From: Verticillium longisporum
Taxonomy: Eukaryota; Ascomycota; Sordariomycetes; Glomerellales; Plectosphaerellaceae
Length of the DNA: 64,000 nucleotides
Reading direction: 5' to 3'
Assembly: GCA_019188255.1 (NCBI GenBank)
Contig: JAETXT010000011.1
Location: 3,038,001 to 3,102,000, forward strand
The position numbers and the translations under genes are program-made. The notes under the pieces are model-generated. The model was not told where the DNA came from and did no database searches. It saw only the letters and a list, made by a program, of their open reading frames with translations. This document shows, one piece after another, positions 35,156-46,402 of this stretch. Every line of letters begins with the position of its first letter. The first letter of the stretch is position 1.

Positions 35156-37708
35156 GAAGACCGCTGGAGCCAGTGGGGAAAGGCCGCTGGCGATTGGTAT
35201 TCGGAGCGCTGTGATTGGGCCGTGAGACGCAGGCCCTCCCCTGATGGCGGACGAGGAGGGAGGGAGGGGGTTTTGAGTTGGTGCACCATCAGCCGCGTGC
35301 GTGCGTGGCCTCGACCCGACTTGGCCATGTTCCGGCATGGTGCTAGCCTTAGTCAAGCCTCTGTTCCCTCGGTTCTGGGTCTCGACCTAGCCTTGGTCCC
35401 TGGTGTTTAGAGTTGGCAGAGGTGTTGGTTAACTTGGTTGTGGTGCCGACGGGATGCAGGGGCCCTGCGAGACGTGCCCAAAGGACTGGTGGCCGGCTGT
35501 GTGTGGTGTATGCCATTGCTGTGTAGTGGCTTGTCTCCCAGTCATCCTCCCGAAAGGCCGAGGGTTGGTAGGCATGATTGTTTGGAGTCTGCGGCTGAGG
35601 TGAGGCAGGTGCCTCACTTCATCTGGCAAGTTCAATCGGAGCACCTAGTCTGTTGCTCAGAAAGACAGAAACCCCAGCATCTTCTGTCCTCTTTCCACGT
35701 GTACACGTTATCGCACGCACCCCATCGGCCAAACCGACACAACGCAAGCCTCGAGATCGAGACCTCGCGTTCACAATCGCCGCCGAAAGCAGGCAGGAGA
35801 ACAAAATAAAACAGAACAGCATCACTCATCATCAAACTCAAATCTCGACGCCAAGACCATGTGAAATGTTTACCACGACAAGCAGCTCCTCCGGACCCCG
35901 GCACGGCAGATGGCGCAGATAAAAGGGGGGGCAGTGCAGGTTCTTCTGCTCAGGTGGTGACAGTGACAGTGACAGTGAGCGTGCAAGAACGATCAGAGGG
36001 TCCTCCTTCTCCATTTCACTGAGTTCCTGACCACCATTTGTCAGTGTTTGTCAACCGCGCCAATGCAACCCAGGCCACGCAACACCCCGTGCGCAGCGGC
36101 GCCGTCGCCGCCTCTGTCATACCTTGTTGGGTAATCTTTCGCCAGGGCCCCGTCAACCTTCCTCATCCATCGCTACGGCGCATCCGTCATGCTCTTTTCC
36201 TTGCCCTCATCGGGTTTGTCCTCTTTCCCGTGGGACCCCGTGGGACAGGGCCAAGCAAGAAAGCTCCAAGCGAGAGAGCTCCAAGACCACGCGAGTCAAG
36301 AGAAAAATGCGCGCCCTTTTCATGCCTGAAGCTCATCAGCACATCTGTGTCTGTGTCTGTGTGTGCGACCCAATGGCCGGTTTCCCAATCGGGCTGAGAC
36401 TTGAATCGCCCGAGATGAGATCAAGATGACAGGTCTGCCAAGCCACCCCGGTCATCTCCTCGAGAGGGAGCTAAACAGACGCAATTGCCATAGGCCCACG
36501 AGTTAAACGTCCGAAAATGCCAAGACCGACCGGCCGTCGCATCTCTACATGCGCGTCGTAACCCAGCGCCTCTGGCAAAAAAGAACGTCGATCCAAGGAC
36601 GTGTCACCCTACGAGAGCTCCCCAACGACCAGGGGCAGGGGAAGGGAAGGCGCATGCAAAAAGCTTCCGAGCGCAGCAAACCAGCGAGCAAAAAGCTTCG
36701 TAATCGGACGTCCGTTGTGCGACGGAAGCCTCATCCAGTCGGTCGTCCACGAGCCTCATGCTCGTGCTACGGGGGAAGACAAGAAGGAAGAAGAAAAAGA
36801 GCTACGACACTTTTTGTCCTAATCACGCCCCCCCCCTCCCCATGCTTCTCATGTTCCCCCCGTTCGCCTCATGTCTCGGACGAATAAGCCCAAGTGATAA
36901 AACGTCCCAGCAACAAGACACAAAACCAGAGGTGGAAAAGCATCTTGCACTGCCTCTACACCAGTGCCGGCCAGCCAGCCAGCCAGCTTGCCAATATTCC
37001 GCTGATGACGACGAATAGTCTGATATGATCCGGGAGAAAGATTGGGCGATCTTCTTTGCGCTGGCGCGCTGTCTTGTCACGTTGCTGGGGCGGAGCTGCT
37101 GCAACCCCTACCCTCTGTCCCTCTGTTCCTCCGTCTTCACGGGTGCTGACCGTTCCGGTGGGCCCTCATCCACTCTTTTTCCTGGGGTATGGCGCAACCA
37201 TTCCTCCGTCCCAACCTTCAGTTCGTTCGGCCGGCTGGTGGACCGACAGCCTCCGGGAGTAGCCAGCCTCGGGAGTCCACCGCGCTGGACCAAACTCACG
37301 TCTGCCGGATGCCGGTGTTCCGCGAGACACGTCATGGCGGGATGCGAGCGGAAACGTTCTTAGACTCACACATAGCGCACTCACTACTACCCTAATGATG
37401 ACAGAAACCCCAATTCTGGACAAGACCATATAAGAAACAGATCTATTAACCGATTACCTTCGACAACACTCCCTGAAACACTCGCAAGGCAGGCACAGAA
37501 GAGGAGGCCTGCCAGCTTGAGTGGACGACGTATGAGCCGCCATTAAAAGTACTCCATGAAACGCCCTGTTACAATGAATGCATCCCAAAGTGCCTATAGG
37601 AGGCTTTTCCGTCTCTCAAGACGCCATACGAGTGCGCGTGTGTAGTACGCGTTCCAGGTTCCCAATGCCATCTATCCCACGTGCGACGCGGCCCCGTCTA
37701 CTGATTCA

Positions 37709-39280
37709 TTAAGCAGTGATCTGGAAAGCATGGCTGTCCAGCAGGCTGCTGGATGCAACATAACTGAAGCCCCCAAACATGTCATCCTTGCCGTCCTTAG
37801 CAGAAAAGCTGCCCCAAGGATCCTTAGCTGTCACGACTGGGCTGACGGCCAGTTCCGTGAATTCTTCACTAAAGTTCTCGGCAAGCTCGGGATCTGTGAT
37901 AAGAGGCTGAATCGGAGGCTCCATCTCCCTGGCCGCGAGTTTCGTCCAGTTGATGCCGCGGAAGAACCGGTGGTTTTTGAGAATCGTGAGATCCTTCGGC
38001 ATGTTTGAGCCGAGGCGCTTGGCTGGATCTTTCCTCAAAAGCCGCGTCAAGAGATCCTTCGCGTCGGGACCCAAGAAGTAAGGCATGACGAGCTTTTGCT
38101 TGACAATCTTCTCTTGGATCTTGGCATTGTTCCCCCCACGGAACGGTGGGTTGCCTGTCATGAGATCGTATCCAAGCGCGCCATACGACCACCAGTCCAC
38201 CGCCTTTCCATACTTGCGCCCTTGAATGACCTCGGGAGCCATGTACTCGACCGTCCCAAGCATCGAGTTGCACTGGTCTTCCGAGTCTACAGCTACCTTG
38301 GACAGACCAAAGTCTGTAAGGAGGAGATGGCCTTCGGCATCAAGGAGGCAGTTCTCAGGCTTGAGATCGCGATACACTACTCCGAGGTTTGTGTGTAGGT
38401 GCGAGATTGCAAGCATCAGCTCGGCCATGTAGAACGCCGCAGCAGGCTCAGAAAACATCTTCTCCGTATTGAGATGGGTAAAGAGCTCGCCGCCCTGTCC
38501 GTACTCGAGGATAAGGTACAGCTTCTCGTGGTCCTGAAAGGCATAGTACAGATTAACTACAAAAGGGTGTCGGTTAACCGATTCGAGGATTTGACGTTCC
38601 GTCTTGGTCTGTTCGATGAGCTTCTTGTGGACCCTGACAGATGCCTTTTTCAGCTGCTTTTGCGCATAAAGCCGTCCAGTCGTGCGCTGTTTCACCAAGA
38701 GAACCGTGCCGTAGGTCCCTTTGCCAAGACAGCGAAGAGTCTCGAAATCGTCCGCAGCCATTTTACGCGGCGGCAGAGCGCCGTCATTGTTGACGGGGAA
38801 GATGCCTGTCCGCTCGCGGACGCTCTCGTCGACGAAGTCGTGTTCCAGGTTGACCTCATAGCTCGTGGAGCCAGCATCGGAACGCTCGCTTCCTGTTTCG
38901 CTGCCGGTGCGGCTCATGGCGGCACTCCGGAAGCCTGCGCCATTCTGCACGCCATTCTGCACGCCATTTCCGGCCCCGAGTCCGTTGCAAGACGCCTTGG
39001 TCAGGGTGCTGGTTCGCGAAGAAGCATCCAGGCTGAGGGGTTCCATCTGCAGACGCAGCTTGGCAATGCCGGAGACGGCAGGCGACGGGGCGGCCCGCAG
39101 ACTGGGGCTGCAGTTTGCGCTGACGACGTCATCGATACGCGGCGGGCGGTTGTTTCGTCGCGAGGACGTGGTGGGCGGTGTCAGGCAGGAGCCGTAGTCC
39201 GAGTCCTCGTCGCCAGAGGTGGCTGGGGTGTGTTGGAAGCCGCGCACCGTGCTGAGCGCAGGAGTCGCCTTCGCAATCAT
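37709..39280 (-). CDS. AGC protein kinase, Psk1/ribosomal-S6-kinase-like
   Basis: Ser/Thr kinase resembling fission-yeast Psk1, a TORC1 substrate that phosphorylates ribosomal protein S6. Intronless, 523 residues. Residues 1-175 are Ser/Thr-rich and low in complexity. The kinase domain (about 176-445) shows GKGTYGTVLLVK, the lysine in YAQKQLKK, YRDLKPENCLLD, TDFGLSK, and MLGTVEYMAPEVIQG as activation loop; WWSYGALGYDLMTG and the HRFFRGINW segment close it. The AGC tail has a turn-motif-like LAVSPVV and a hydrophobic motif MFGGFSYV, the TORC1/PDK1 control sites of this family. Frame is intact. The gene is divergent from PRP4 over a 1.3-kb promoter region. A general S6K label is safe; Psk1 orthology is inferred from length and tail. 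Confidence 0.9.
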   Translation of the reverse strand: MIAKATPALSTVRGFQHTPATSGDEDSDYGSCLTPPTTSSRRNNRPPRIDDVVSANCSPSLRAAPSPAVSGIAKLRLQMEPLSLDASSRTSTLTKASCNGLGAGNGVQNGVQNGAGFRSAAMSRTGSETGSERSDAGSTSYEVNLEHDFVDESVRERTGIFPVNNDGALPPRKMAADDFETLRCLGKGTYGTVLLVKQRTTGRLYAQKQLKKASVRVHKKLIEQTKTERQILESVNRHPFVVNLYYAFQDHEKLYLILEYGQGGELFTHLNTEKMFSEPAAAFYMAELMLAISHLHTNLGVVYRDLKPENCLLDAEGHLLLTDFGLSKVAVDSEDQCNSMLGTVEYMAPEVIQGRKYGKAVDWWSYGALGYDLMTGNPPFRGGNNAKIQEKIVKQKLVMPYFLGPDAKDLLTRLLRKDPAKRLGSNMPKDLTILKNHRFFRGINWTKLAAREMEPPIQPLITDPELAENFSEEFTELAVSPVVTAKDPWGSFSAKDGKDDMFGGFSYVASSSLLDSHAFQITA

Positions 39281-40563
39281 GGTGCCGACGTTGGTGGGCG
39301 TGTTGTGATACTATTTGTAATTGTTTCTTGTCTATCTTCGCCGCCGCTTTCTCAGGGCGGGCGTAAGATTCAAAGGGTGAGGAAGCAGCCGCGTCGGCGC
39401 TCGGGGTCGTCACGAGGATCGCTCTCAATATGTCGTTGTTGCTTGAGGTGGCTTGGGCAGCGCATTTGGTGCCGAAGAGAAGCAATTTCGAAGTCTGGTG
39501 TGCTATAATGCATTTGGGGTCGATGAGGAATGTTGACGGTTCGCGTTTCGTAGGAACGTATCAGGGGGAGTGGTTCACCGAAATGGTGTTGAGGGAGAGA
39601 GAGGGAACCAGGTGAAACCGGGCAGGCAGGGAGACGAGTATTTTAAAATCGACTTTTCCCATTCACATGCAGTGTCAGCACCAGTGCGGAATGGCAGGAG
39701 CCTCCTTGCCCAGTTTTAGCCTTGAAGCCAGAAAAAAACCCTCGGGCGGGTGCGATGCGGGCCGCTATTGGGCAGGCGCAGCTGGGGGGTGTCACATTTG
39801 CCTTATTTCCCAGCGCAAGTGCCCCCAATGTCCCCAATGTGCCTGTCGCGCCTGACCAAATGGGGGTATTTGCGGGAGCCTGCCGCATTTCCTGCAACTG
39901 GAGACGGAAGGTGCCAAATCGGCAGGCATGGATCAGCGATGCGCATCGAATGCAAGTCACAAGGTACAACGCGATTGTAGGGCAGGTAGTAGTCGCAATA
40001 CACATTATGGGAGTCGTAGAAAGAAGGCCGGGGTTGGTCTTCTACTTGTGCTCCCATCACGGCCAGTGTTCATGAGTGGAAATCATCATCATGATTTGTA
40101 CTTGAGACTGGCTTGGGCAGCAACTTTGTCGCAGGTTAGGTGCGCGCTGTCAGCAACCCTAGCGAACCAGGATACAGGGAAGGTACATAATATGGTGGAG
40201 AGCCCAGAGAGTCCAGAACTCCAGTACCTCAAATCGAGATGGAGGGGTATCGACGGATCTTTACAGTGGGGTGACCGCTACAGACTGCCCTGTGGTACAG
40301 CCAGCAGGGGGACGCCCTCGGGCAGCACCCCCCTACCAGTGGGGTAGAAAAAGTCGCGACGGCGAATAGAATCCCCGTCACCGCGTACGCAGCCTGGAAA
40401 TTCATAGGCACCAAAGATCCAAGCTGGTAGCTTGGTCGAAGCATGAGATCTTTCAACATCAGCGACCGAAATAAACGGAACCACGACCACAGCCTGCGCG
40501 TAAAAACCCTCTCTCGGCCATCTGATACCAATCCAGCACTGTGCCCGCAACAAGTCGCCCACC
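39281..40563. other. Intergenic: divergent promoter of the Psk1-like kinase and PRP4
   Basis: No coding region supported. Contains overlapping short frames near 39643-40075 without domains. Confidence 0.5.
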
Positions 40564-42110
40564 ATGATGCACCCGTCGCGCCAGGCGTATGTGGAGGAGA
40601 TGGACGAAGACCGGGGGATAGCTCTCGAGGATGTTCCCCTCGATCACGATTACGAGATCCCTTCCGCCTCCGCTGGTATCGCGCCGGAAAAGGCGTCTGC
40701 CGTCATGGCTCAGTTTGAGCGCAAGCGATTGGCGGCCAGTATCGCTGTCCCGACCGACGATGGGCGAGTACGCGCCAAACTGCGGGAGCTGGGAGAACCT
40801 GTCACCCTGTTCGGCGAGGGTCCCGCCGAACGGAGAGATCGATTGCGACAGCTTCTTGCTATTCAGAAGGAGCTTGCTGGCTTAGAGGACGGCGATGTCG
40901 ACATGGAGGATGCAGGAGACCAGGAAGACGAGGAGCAAGAAGAAGAATTCTATTCGCGCGGTGGACCAGACCTGTTGAAGGCTCGCATCGACATTGCGAA
41001 ATTTTCTCTCCCCGTGCGAAACGACGCGCCAAGTTTCAGAAGGCGGAGGCGACGATACCGCTCCGAACACATGTCAAGTTCCGCAAAGAGATCAAGGAGA
41101 AGCTTGACGCCTTTGAGCTTCAGGGAAGTCAGACAGCGGGCGACCGTCATGTGAGCATGACTAGGCTATCCCCCAACGGTGAGATAGCGGCTGTGGGTAA
41201 CTGGGGCGGAGCTGTGAAGCTTCTCGAGATCCCATCCCTTACAGAGAAGATGAATTTGAGAGGACACACCAACAAGATCAGCGGTCTGTCCTGGTACCCT
41301 GGGTCTACGTTGCCGGAATGCAACGTCTCCCCAGACTCAGTCAACCTTGCCTCAGGCGGTGCTGAGGGTACTATCAACCTCTGGTCCCTCAACCAAGACA
41401 CCCCTCTCTCCACTCTCCAAGGCCACAGCGCACGGGTGTGCCGTGTTGAGTTTCATCCGTCTGGGAAGTATTTGGCATCTGCCTCCGAAGACACGACGTG
41501 GCGGCTTTGGGACATCGAGACCACGGCTGAGGTGTTGCTGCAAGAAGGACATTCACGAGGCGTCTACGCCGTGAGCTTCAACTCGGACGGATCACTGCTC
41601 GCTAGTGCTGGTCTTGACAGCATCGGCCGCATTTGGGATCTCCGGTCAGGCAGGACTGTGATGATCCTAGACGAACACATCAAGCCAATCCATGCTCTGG
41701 ACTGGGGTGCCGACGGCCACAGAGTTCTTACGGGCTCAGCAGACGGTTGGATCAAGTGCTGGGATGTAAGAAAGGTCCAGAGGACCGGCGGCCTCGGTGC
41801 GCATACTAGTGCAGTGTCCGATCTGAGATGGTTCAAGGGGCTCGACGATCCTGTGGATGGCGTTCCGCCGGGAGTCGATGAGAAGGGTGCCCAGCTGCCG
41901 AAGAAGTCCGGGACCTTCTTGGTTTCCAGTGGCTTCGACGCAAAAGTCAAGGTCTTCTCTGCCGATAACTGGGGCCTCATTCAAACATTGAGCGGTCATA
42001 CGGGACCTGTAGCGAGTGTTGATGTGAGTAGAGATGGCAAGTGGATTGTCAGTGGAGGGCATGACCGGACTGTCAAGCTCTGGGGTCGTAACGATATGGA
42101 AGGCCTTTAA
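40564..42110 (+). CDS. PRP4: U4/U6 snRNP protein PRP4 (WD40), with a one-base frameshift
   Basis: Spliceosomal WD-repeat protein of the U4/U6 di-snRNP. Intronless. The N-terminal half has the PRP4-specific segment: [19 protein letters not shown], then [10 protein letters not shown], typical of the SFM motif, and an acidic stretch. At a CCCC run (41010-41013) the frame changes; one added base joins [16 protein letters not shown] to the WD40 propeller and gives 515 residues. Seven repeats follow, e.g. [54 protein letters not shown] and [19 protein letters not shown]. Without the added base the first frame ends at 41154, and the second could start at an internal Met at 41157, but that would split a protein that is otherwise collinear with known PRP4. 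Assembly error is the simplest reading. Confidence 0.92.
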
Positions 42111-43099
42111 GGTCAGGGCGGTCGAGGGCTCGAACGTTGGGAGCTACCGATACCAGAATTGATACCCAATAGAAGCAACGTGGACATGGACACATTTTCG
42201 TACACGAGTGTTATGCTGCTCGGTGACAATGGGGCGTGTGTCGGGCTAGACCAATTCACAGCCATCTAACGCATGCAAGCGGCTGTCAAGTCCACGATCA
42301 TGGAAATCGGTGCATGAAGTTAGGATGTCATTCGAACACATCGCGTCGTATAAACCGGCAGTGTTTTTCGTACTACTGTAGGGACACACTTTTACTTTCA
42401 TTATCCGCCGTCGTCAGCACATTTTACAGGCCACGCAAGAATCTGCGTGTGAGTATTTAGGTTTGATATCAGCTCACAGCACCTTGCCCCTGAATCACAG
42501 CTGCAGTACCGCAGACCTCATGAAGCTTTCCTGAACGTTAGATTAGTAGGATGAAAGCTTTCTGACCTCAAGCAATCAATATCAGTTTTAGTAGTGATCG
42601 AACCTCCATACTGCCACATTAACACGAGGAAGCATACGGTACGTACAACCGCCACCACACAGCCAAAGATCACGTGACAGACAGTGGTGGGTATCGCGAT
42701 TAGATAACGCGCTTTTGACGACCGCATCGCTTTCACGTCCCTCCCCGTTCAGATTTCCAGATTGACCAAAGGACATCCACCAGTGCGACAAAGAACACGG
42801 CGATCCTAATGCAGAGGTTTCCAATCCCGACCTTTCAAATCGCTCACCCGATTATCTGTCGTTAGCATTCCACTATGGCAAACATCGACGGTTATCGGCC
42901 TCCCCGGGAAGGCTACCAGCCTACCGTGCCTGCCGCTGCCATAGCCAGGTCCGCCGGGTCGCGATGACCAGTCAAGCAACGCGAAGTCCCCCCCGCCGCC
43001 CCGTAACCTCCTGCCCCATCGTCCCGGACATCACCTCCTCGGCCGCATGTGCGACGAGATGCGCCGGCATCACAATCGTCGTCAAAGTCGGATGCACAC
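42111..43099. other. Intergenic plus uncertain 5' part of the cyclin gene
   Basis: The ATG at 42875 opens a plausible N-terminus (MANIDGYRPPREGYQPTV) in the same frame as the cyclin, but TGA at 42963 and a TAA near 43010 separate them. A C7 run lies between. Either an unrecognised intron or further base errors would extend the cyclin by up to 75 codons. Confidence 0.45.
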
Positions 43100-44249
43100 A
43101 TGACCGCCACGACGCCGAGGGGCCAGTGGTACTTCAGCCACGACGAGGTGCTGAGTTCCCCGACGATTCTCGATGGGATCTCACCTGCAGAAGAGCGTCT
43201 ACGCCGCGCCAAGGGCGTCAACTTTATCTACCAGGCTGGAGTCATGTTGGACTTGCCTCAGATCACGCTGTGGGTGGCGGGCGTCTTCTTCCACCGGTTC
43301 TACATGCGCTACAGTATGGTAGAAGAGAGGGGCGGTATTCATCATTATGTGAGTTGCATCCTGATGAGGTCTCGGGGTTTCGTGTCAGACTAACGTTCTT
43401 TCCTCACAGAACATTGCTGCCACAGCGCTATTCCTTGCAAACAAGACGGAAGAAAACTGTCGAAAAACGAAAGAAATCATTATTACCGTCGCCAAGGTGG
43501 CGCAGAAGAATTCACAACTCATCATCGACGAGCAGAGCAAGGAGTACTGGCGATGGAGAGACAATATTCTGGCATACGAGGAGCTCATGCTCGAGCTCCT
43601 GACGTTCGACCTCATGGTCGAGAACCCCTACCACCGGCTGTTCGAGCTCCTCGGCCAGCTCGAGCTGGTCCATAACAAGCACCTGCGCCAGTCGGCCTGG
43701 GCCTTCTGCAACGACGTCTGCCTGACGACGATGCCCCTGCTGCTCGAGCCGCAGGATATAGCCGTGGCGGCCATCTTCTTCGCCAGCATCCACACTGACT
43801 TCAAGATCCCCGACGTCAACGGCGAAGCCTGGTGGATCGCGCTCAAAGGCAACGAGTCGCGCTGCGCCCGCGCCATTGATATCGCGCAACAATTTTACAC
43901 CGAGAACCCTCTGAAGAAGCAGAACCCTTCGCTGCCGTCGCCAGCTTTCGACATTGAGAGCACTCGCCGGCCCAGGGACCCACTGCCAGGTGACAACATG
44001 TCCTCGACGGCCGGGACCCCGCGGGACGCGACGCTGAGCCCGAGGATGCGCGCGGCTAATGGCCGGGATGATGCGACAGCGACAGAGTCGGGGTCGCAGG
44101 GGACGCACACACTTGGCGCCAGTAAGTCGATCGGCAACGGCGTTGCGTCGCCCGCTAAGAGGAAGGAGCTCGACTCGGACGAAGACGGGCCGGAGCAGAA
44201 GCGCGCGAGGCTATCGGATGAGGACGAAGGAGAGGTGTCGGAGGACTGA
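43100..44249 (+). CDS. Cyclin T/K-type transcription cyclin (Pch1/Ctk2-like)
   Basis: Regulatory subunit for a CDK that phosphorylates the RNA polymerase II tail. Exons 43100-43348 and 43410-44249 (GTGAGT/CACAG), 362 residues from the downstream Met. The first cyclin fold is clear: QWYFSHDEV, FIYQAGVMLDLPQITLWV, FFHRFYMRYSM, then ALFLANKTEENCRK and the helix IIITVAKVAQKN. The second fold includes LMLELLTFDLMVENPY and IAVAAIFFASIHTDFKIP. The C-terminus (about residue 260 on) is disordered, with KRK and acidic stretches (nuclear). Whether it pairs with a Cdk9-like or Ctk1-like kinase cannot be settled here. The start is uncertain because a likely longer N-terminus upstream is interrupted by stops. 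Confidence 0.82.
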
Positions 44250-44889
44250 GATACGAATTATGTGGCCACTCCGCCTCGGGCTCGAAAGGCGTGGTTAGGC
44301 TCAAGGCGCCCGTTTTCACTTTGTCATGTCTCGAGAGGGAAAGACAGTGTAACATATCGGCATGTGAAATTTCCCCCCCTCGGATCGGGAGGGAGCATGG
44401 GCAGGGACTACTTTGGACCCGGGCCGGATTACGATAGGAGCATGGCGTTTACAGGACAACGGATCATGGAGGGGCCAAGATTGGTGATGGGGGAAGGAGT
44501 TTGATGTTGCGGGAACATAGGCTCCGCCCAAAAACACCCTCAGAGACTGCTCTCGATACCAAGAACATAGCAAGCGCAAGCAGGATACCTTTTTTATGGA
44601 CCGGGCCGACACTTTATGGACCGGGTCGACGGCGTATGAGATTACGTGACCTGGTGACGGCGGCTGGCATTGGGTGTTTTCTTTCTTAATTCTACATAAT
44701 TCAAACATCAGAGTCGTACATGACCTTGCAGGTGCGCGATTGCCCGTATCCCCTTGGCTACCTACATGAGTGGCCTTTTGGTGTGAATAATTTTTTTTTA
44801 TCTGTCTTTGTTGCAGACGGCACTTCACTGCTCCACCTTTTGGTAGACAATCCTCACAGGGAAGAAGTTCTGAATGGTAATCGCGTCCG
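44250..44889. other. Intergenic: convergent 3' regions
   Basis: No gene seen. A direct repeat around TTTATGGACCGGG occurs twice near 44593-44630. Confidence 0.5.
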
Positions 44890-45511
44890 CTACTTCTCAT
44901 TAGTAATGACGTCCAGACGCTCCATGGCAAGCATAGCTGGGAAACACATACGATTCTTCCACTTGATCTCGAATCCCTCCGGATCCGCAGAGCTGGGAAA
45001 CGCAACCCACGCAGAATCCTTGGCGCCCCTCCACGAGACCTGGCCCGATGGCTCGTCGAGCGTGAACTCGTTGACCGAAAAGGTCGTGCCGGGCGTCACC
45101 TCGACGAGGTCGGGCTGCGTCGTCTTGAGGTCGTAGAGGCTGTTGGTGCCGGTGAGGACGAGAGCCTCGTGGACGATGCCGATGGGATACGTCGCGAGGG
45201 TCGTGGCCTCCTGGGGCCTGGTGGTCAGGTAGAATTCGAGGGCGGGGGCGTTGGGGAAGAGGCCGACTTGGTCGGTGGACTTGGAGAGGAGCTTGTTGTG
45301 GAGGTCTGGGACGGAGGGTCTTTTTTTGGTGACGGTGGTCAGAGACAGTGTTCTTGGAGGGAGGAGTGGAGTGTGCTCACGCATCAATCTTGAGGTTGTA
45401 GATGGTCAGGTCGGACGGCGTGTCGTAGCTATCTGGCTCTTCTTGGGGGAGCGGGGAGGCTGTGGACAAGGCGGAGAGGAGGGCGAGGGGGATGGCTGAC
45501 GTCCACTTCAT
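44890..45511 (-). CDS. Small secreted protein, unknown function
   Basis: Exons 45511-45381 and 45319-44890 (GTGAGC donor, AAAAAAG acceptor) give 186 residues. The signal peptide is MKWTSAIPLALLSALSTA, followed by SPLPQEEP. The mature part (LTIYNLKIDAPSVPDLHNK, then PALEFYLTT, YPIGIVHEALVLTG and WVAFPSS) reads as a beta-rich soluble domain with a single Cys, so it is not of the disulfide-rich effector type. The acceptor is chosen because it alone keeps phase; CCCAG 12 bases further on would break it. I cannot name a family. It lies at the edge of the accessory region, about 0.9 kb from a terminal-inverted-repeat element. Confidence 0.75.
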
Positions 45512-46402
45512 TGCTGCGGTTTGTGTTGACGGGTTGCTCGAGGGAGAGGGTCGAGGAGAGACGTGGGCGCGCAGTCGATAGGGATATGGCCGAGTATCGA
45601 TTTCGGGCAAGTGGGATGGCAGAGAGGCGTGTAGCACGAAGAGATGGAGGGACACGATATATGAGGGCAGAGGGCGTGGCTGGTCTGATATGTCTCAAGA
45701 TGTCTTGGATTCACAATTTGTGGCCTTGCGCTCGAAATCGAGCTTAACCCCCCTTTTTACGTGCTGGGGTTGAATGGCACGGCCTGGGTGGGCATGACCG
45801 CGAGTGACGTTGAGTCTGACAGGCTCAGGATCTCGGCCCTCTCTTGTCCTACATCATCAGCCCGCTTTGGGCTGTCACAGGCAGCATCGAACAGCAGCAG
45901 GGGCCGCCTCGAGATGACTTGAGGTACGAGACGGGGGAACAGGATGGCGCCCCTGCGCTGCGCCTTGCCGGCATCTCGAGGATAGTTTGGATGACGATCG
46001 TCGTCGGGACCACGTTTGCGGGTGTATCCTGGCGCATGGGCGGCGATCACTGTCTGGGCGCCAAAGTCTGATGACATTAAGTTTACCTCTAGATTACGCT
46101 TTGCATGCGGCCATGGGTGGGTGAAGGATGCGGAAGGATGGCCTTGGAGCATGGCATGGGAAGACTTGTGGATTGATGGGCAGACACAAAGGATTCGGTA
46201 CAGGAAGAGACTTGAGGTCCAATTCCTAATGTGTTTGTTTGTTTGCTGGGCCAAGGATCGAAGCGCAAGTCATGCCGATCCCCCACGAAGGGGCGTCCTT
46301 TAGGGGCCTTCGGGGGCCGTACCTTTCGAGGCTCATGGGGGCTACAGGGGATAGGCATGCGCGTATGGGTCTGACAGGAGGGAGTCTGTGTCCCATTAAT
46401 AG
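45512..46402. other. Intergenic spacer
   Basis: Promoter of the small secreted protein and flank of the inverted-repeat element. Frames at 45757-46254 (minus) have no domain. No gene seen. Confidence 0.5.

Larger units (their letters stand above)
33520..37708. other. 4.2-kb intergenic region without a convincing gene
   Basis: The largest gene-free stretch of the window. It holds an (ACGT)n tract near 34069-34083, a 13-bp tandem repeat at 35044-35097, a 10-bp repeat at 35121-35155, a CAGTGA repeat near 35960-35978 and CCAGn near 36970. Open frames of up to 203 codons (34029-34640, minus) have no domain and run on both strands. The kinase stop lies at its right end, so this is not that gene's promoter. 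Confidence 0.5.
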
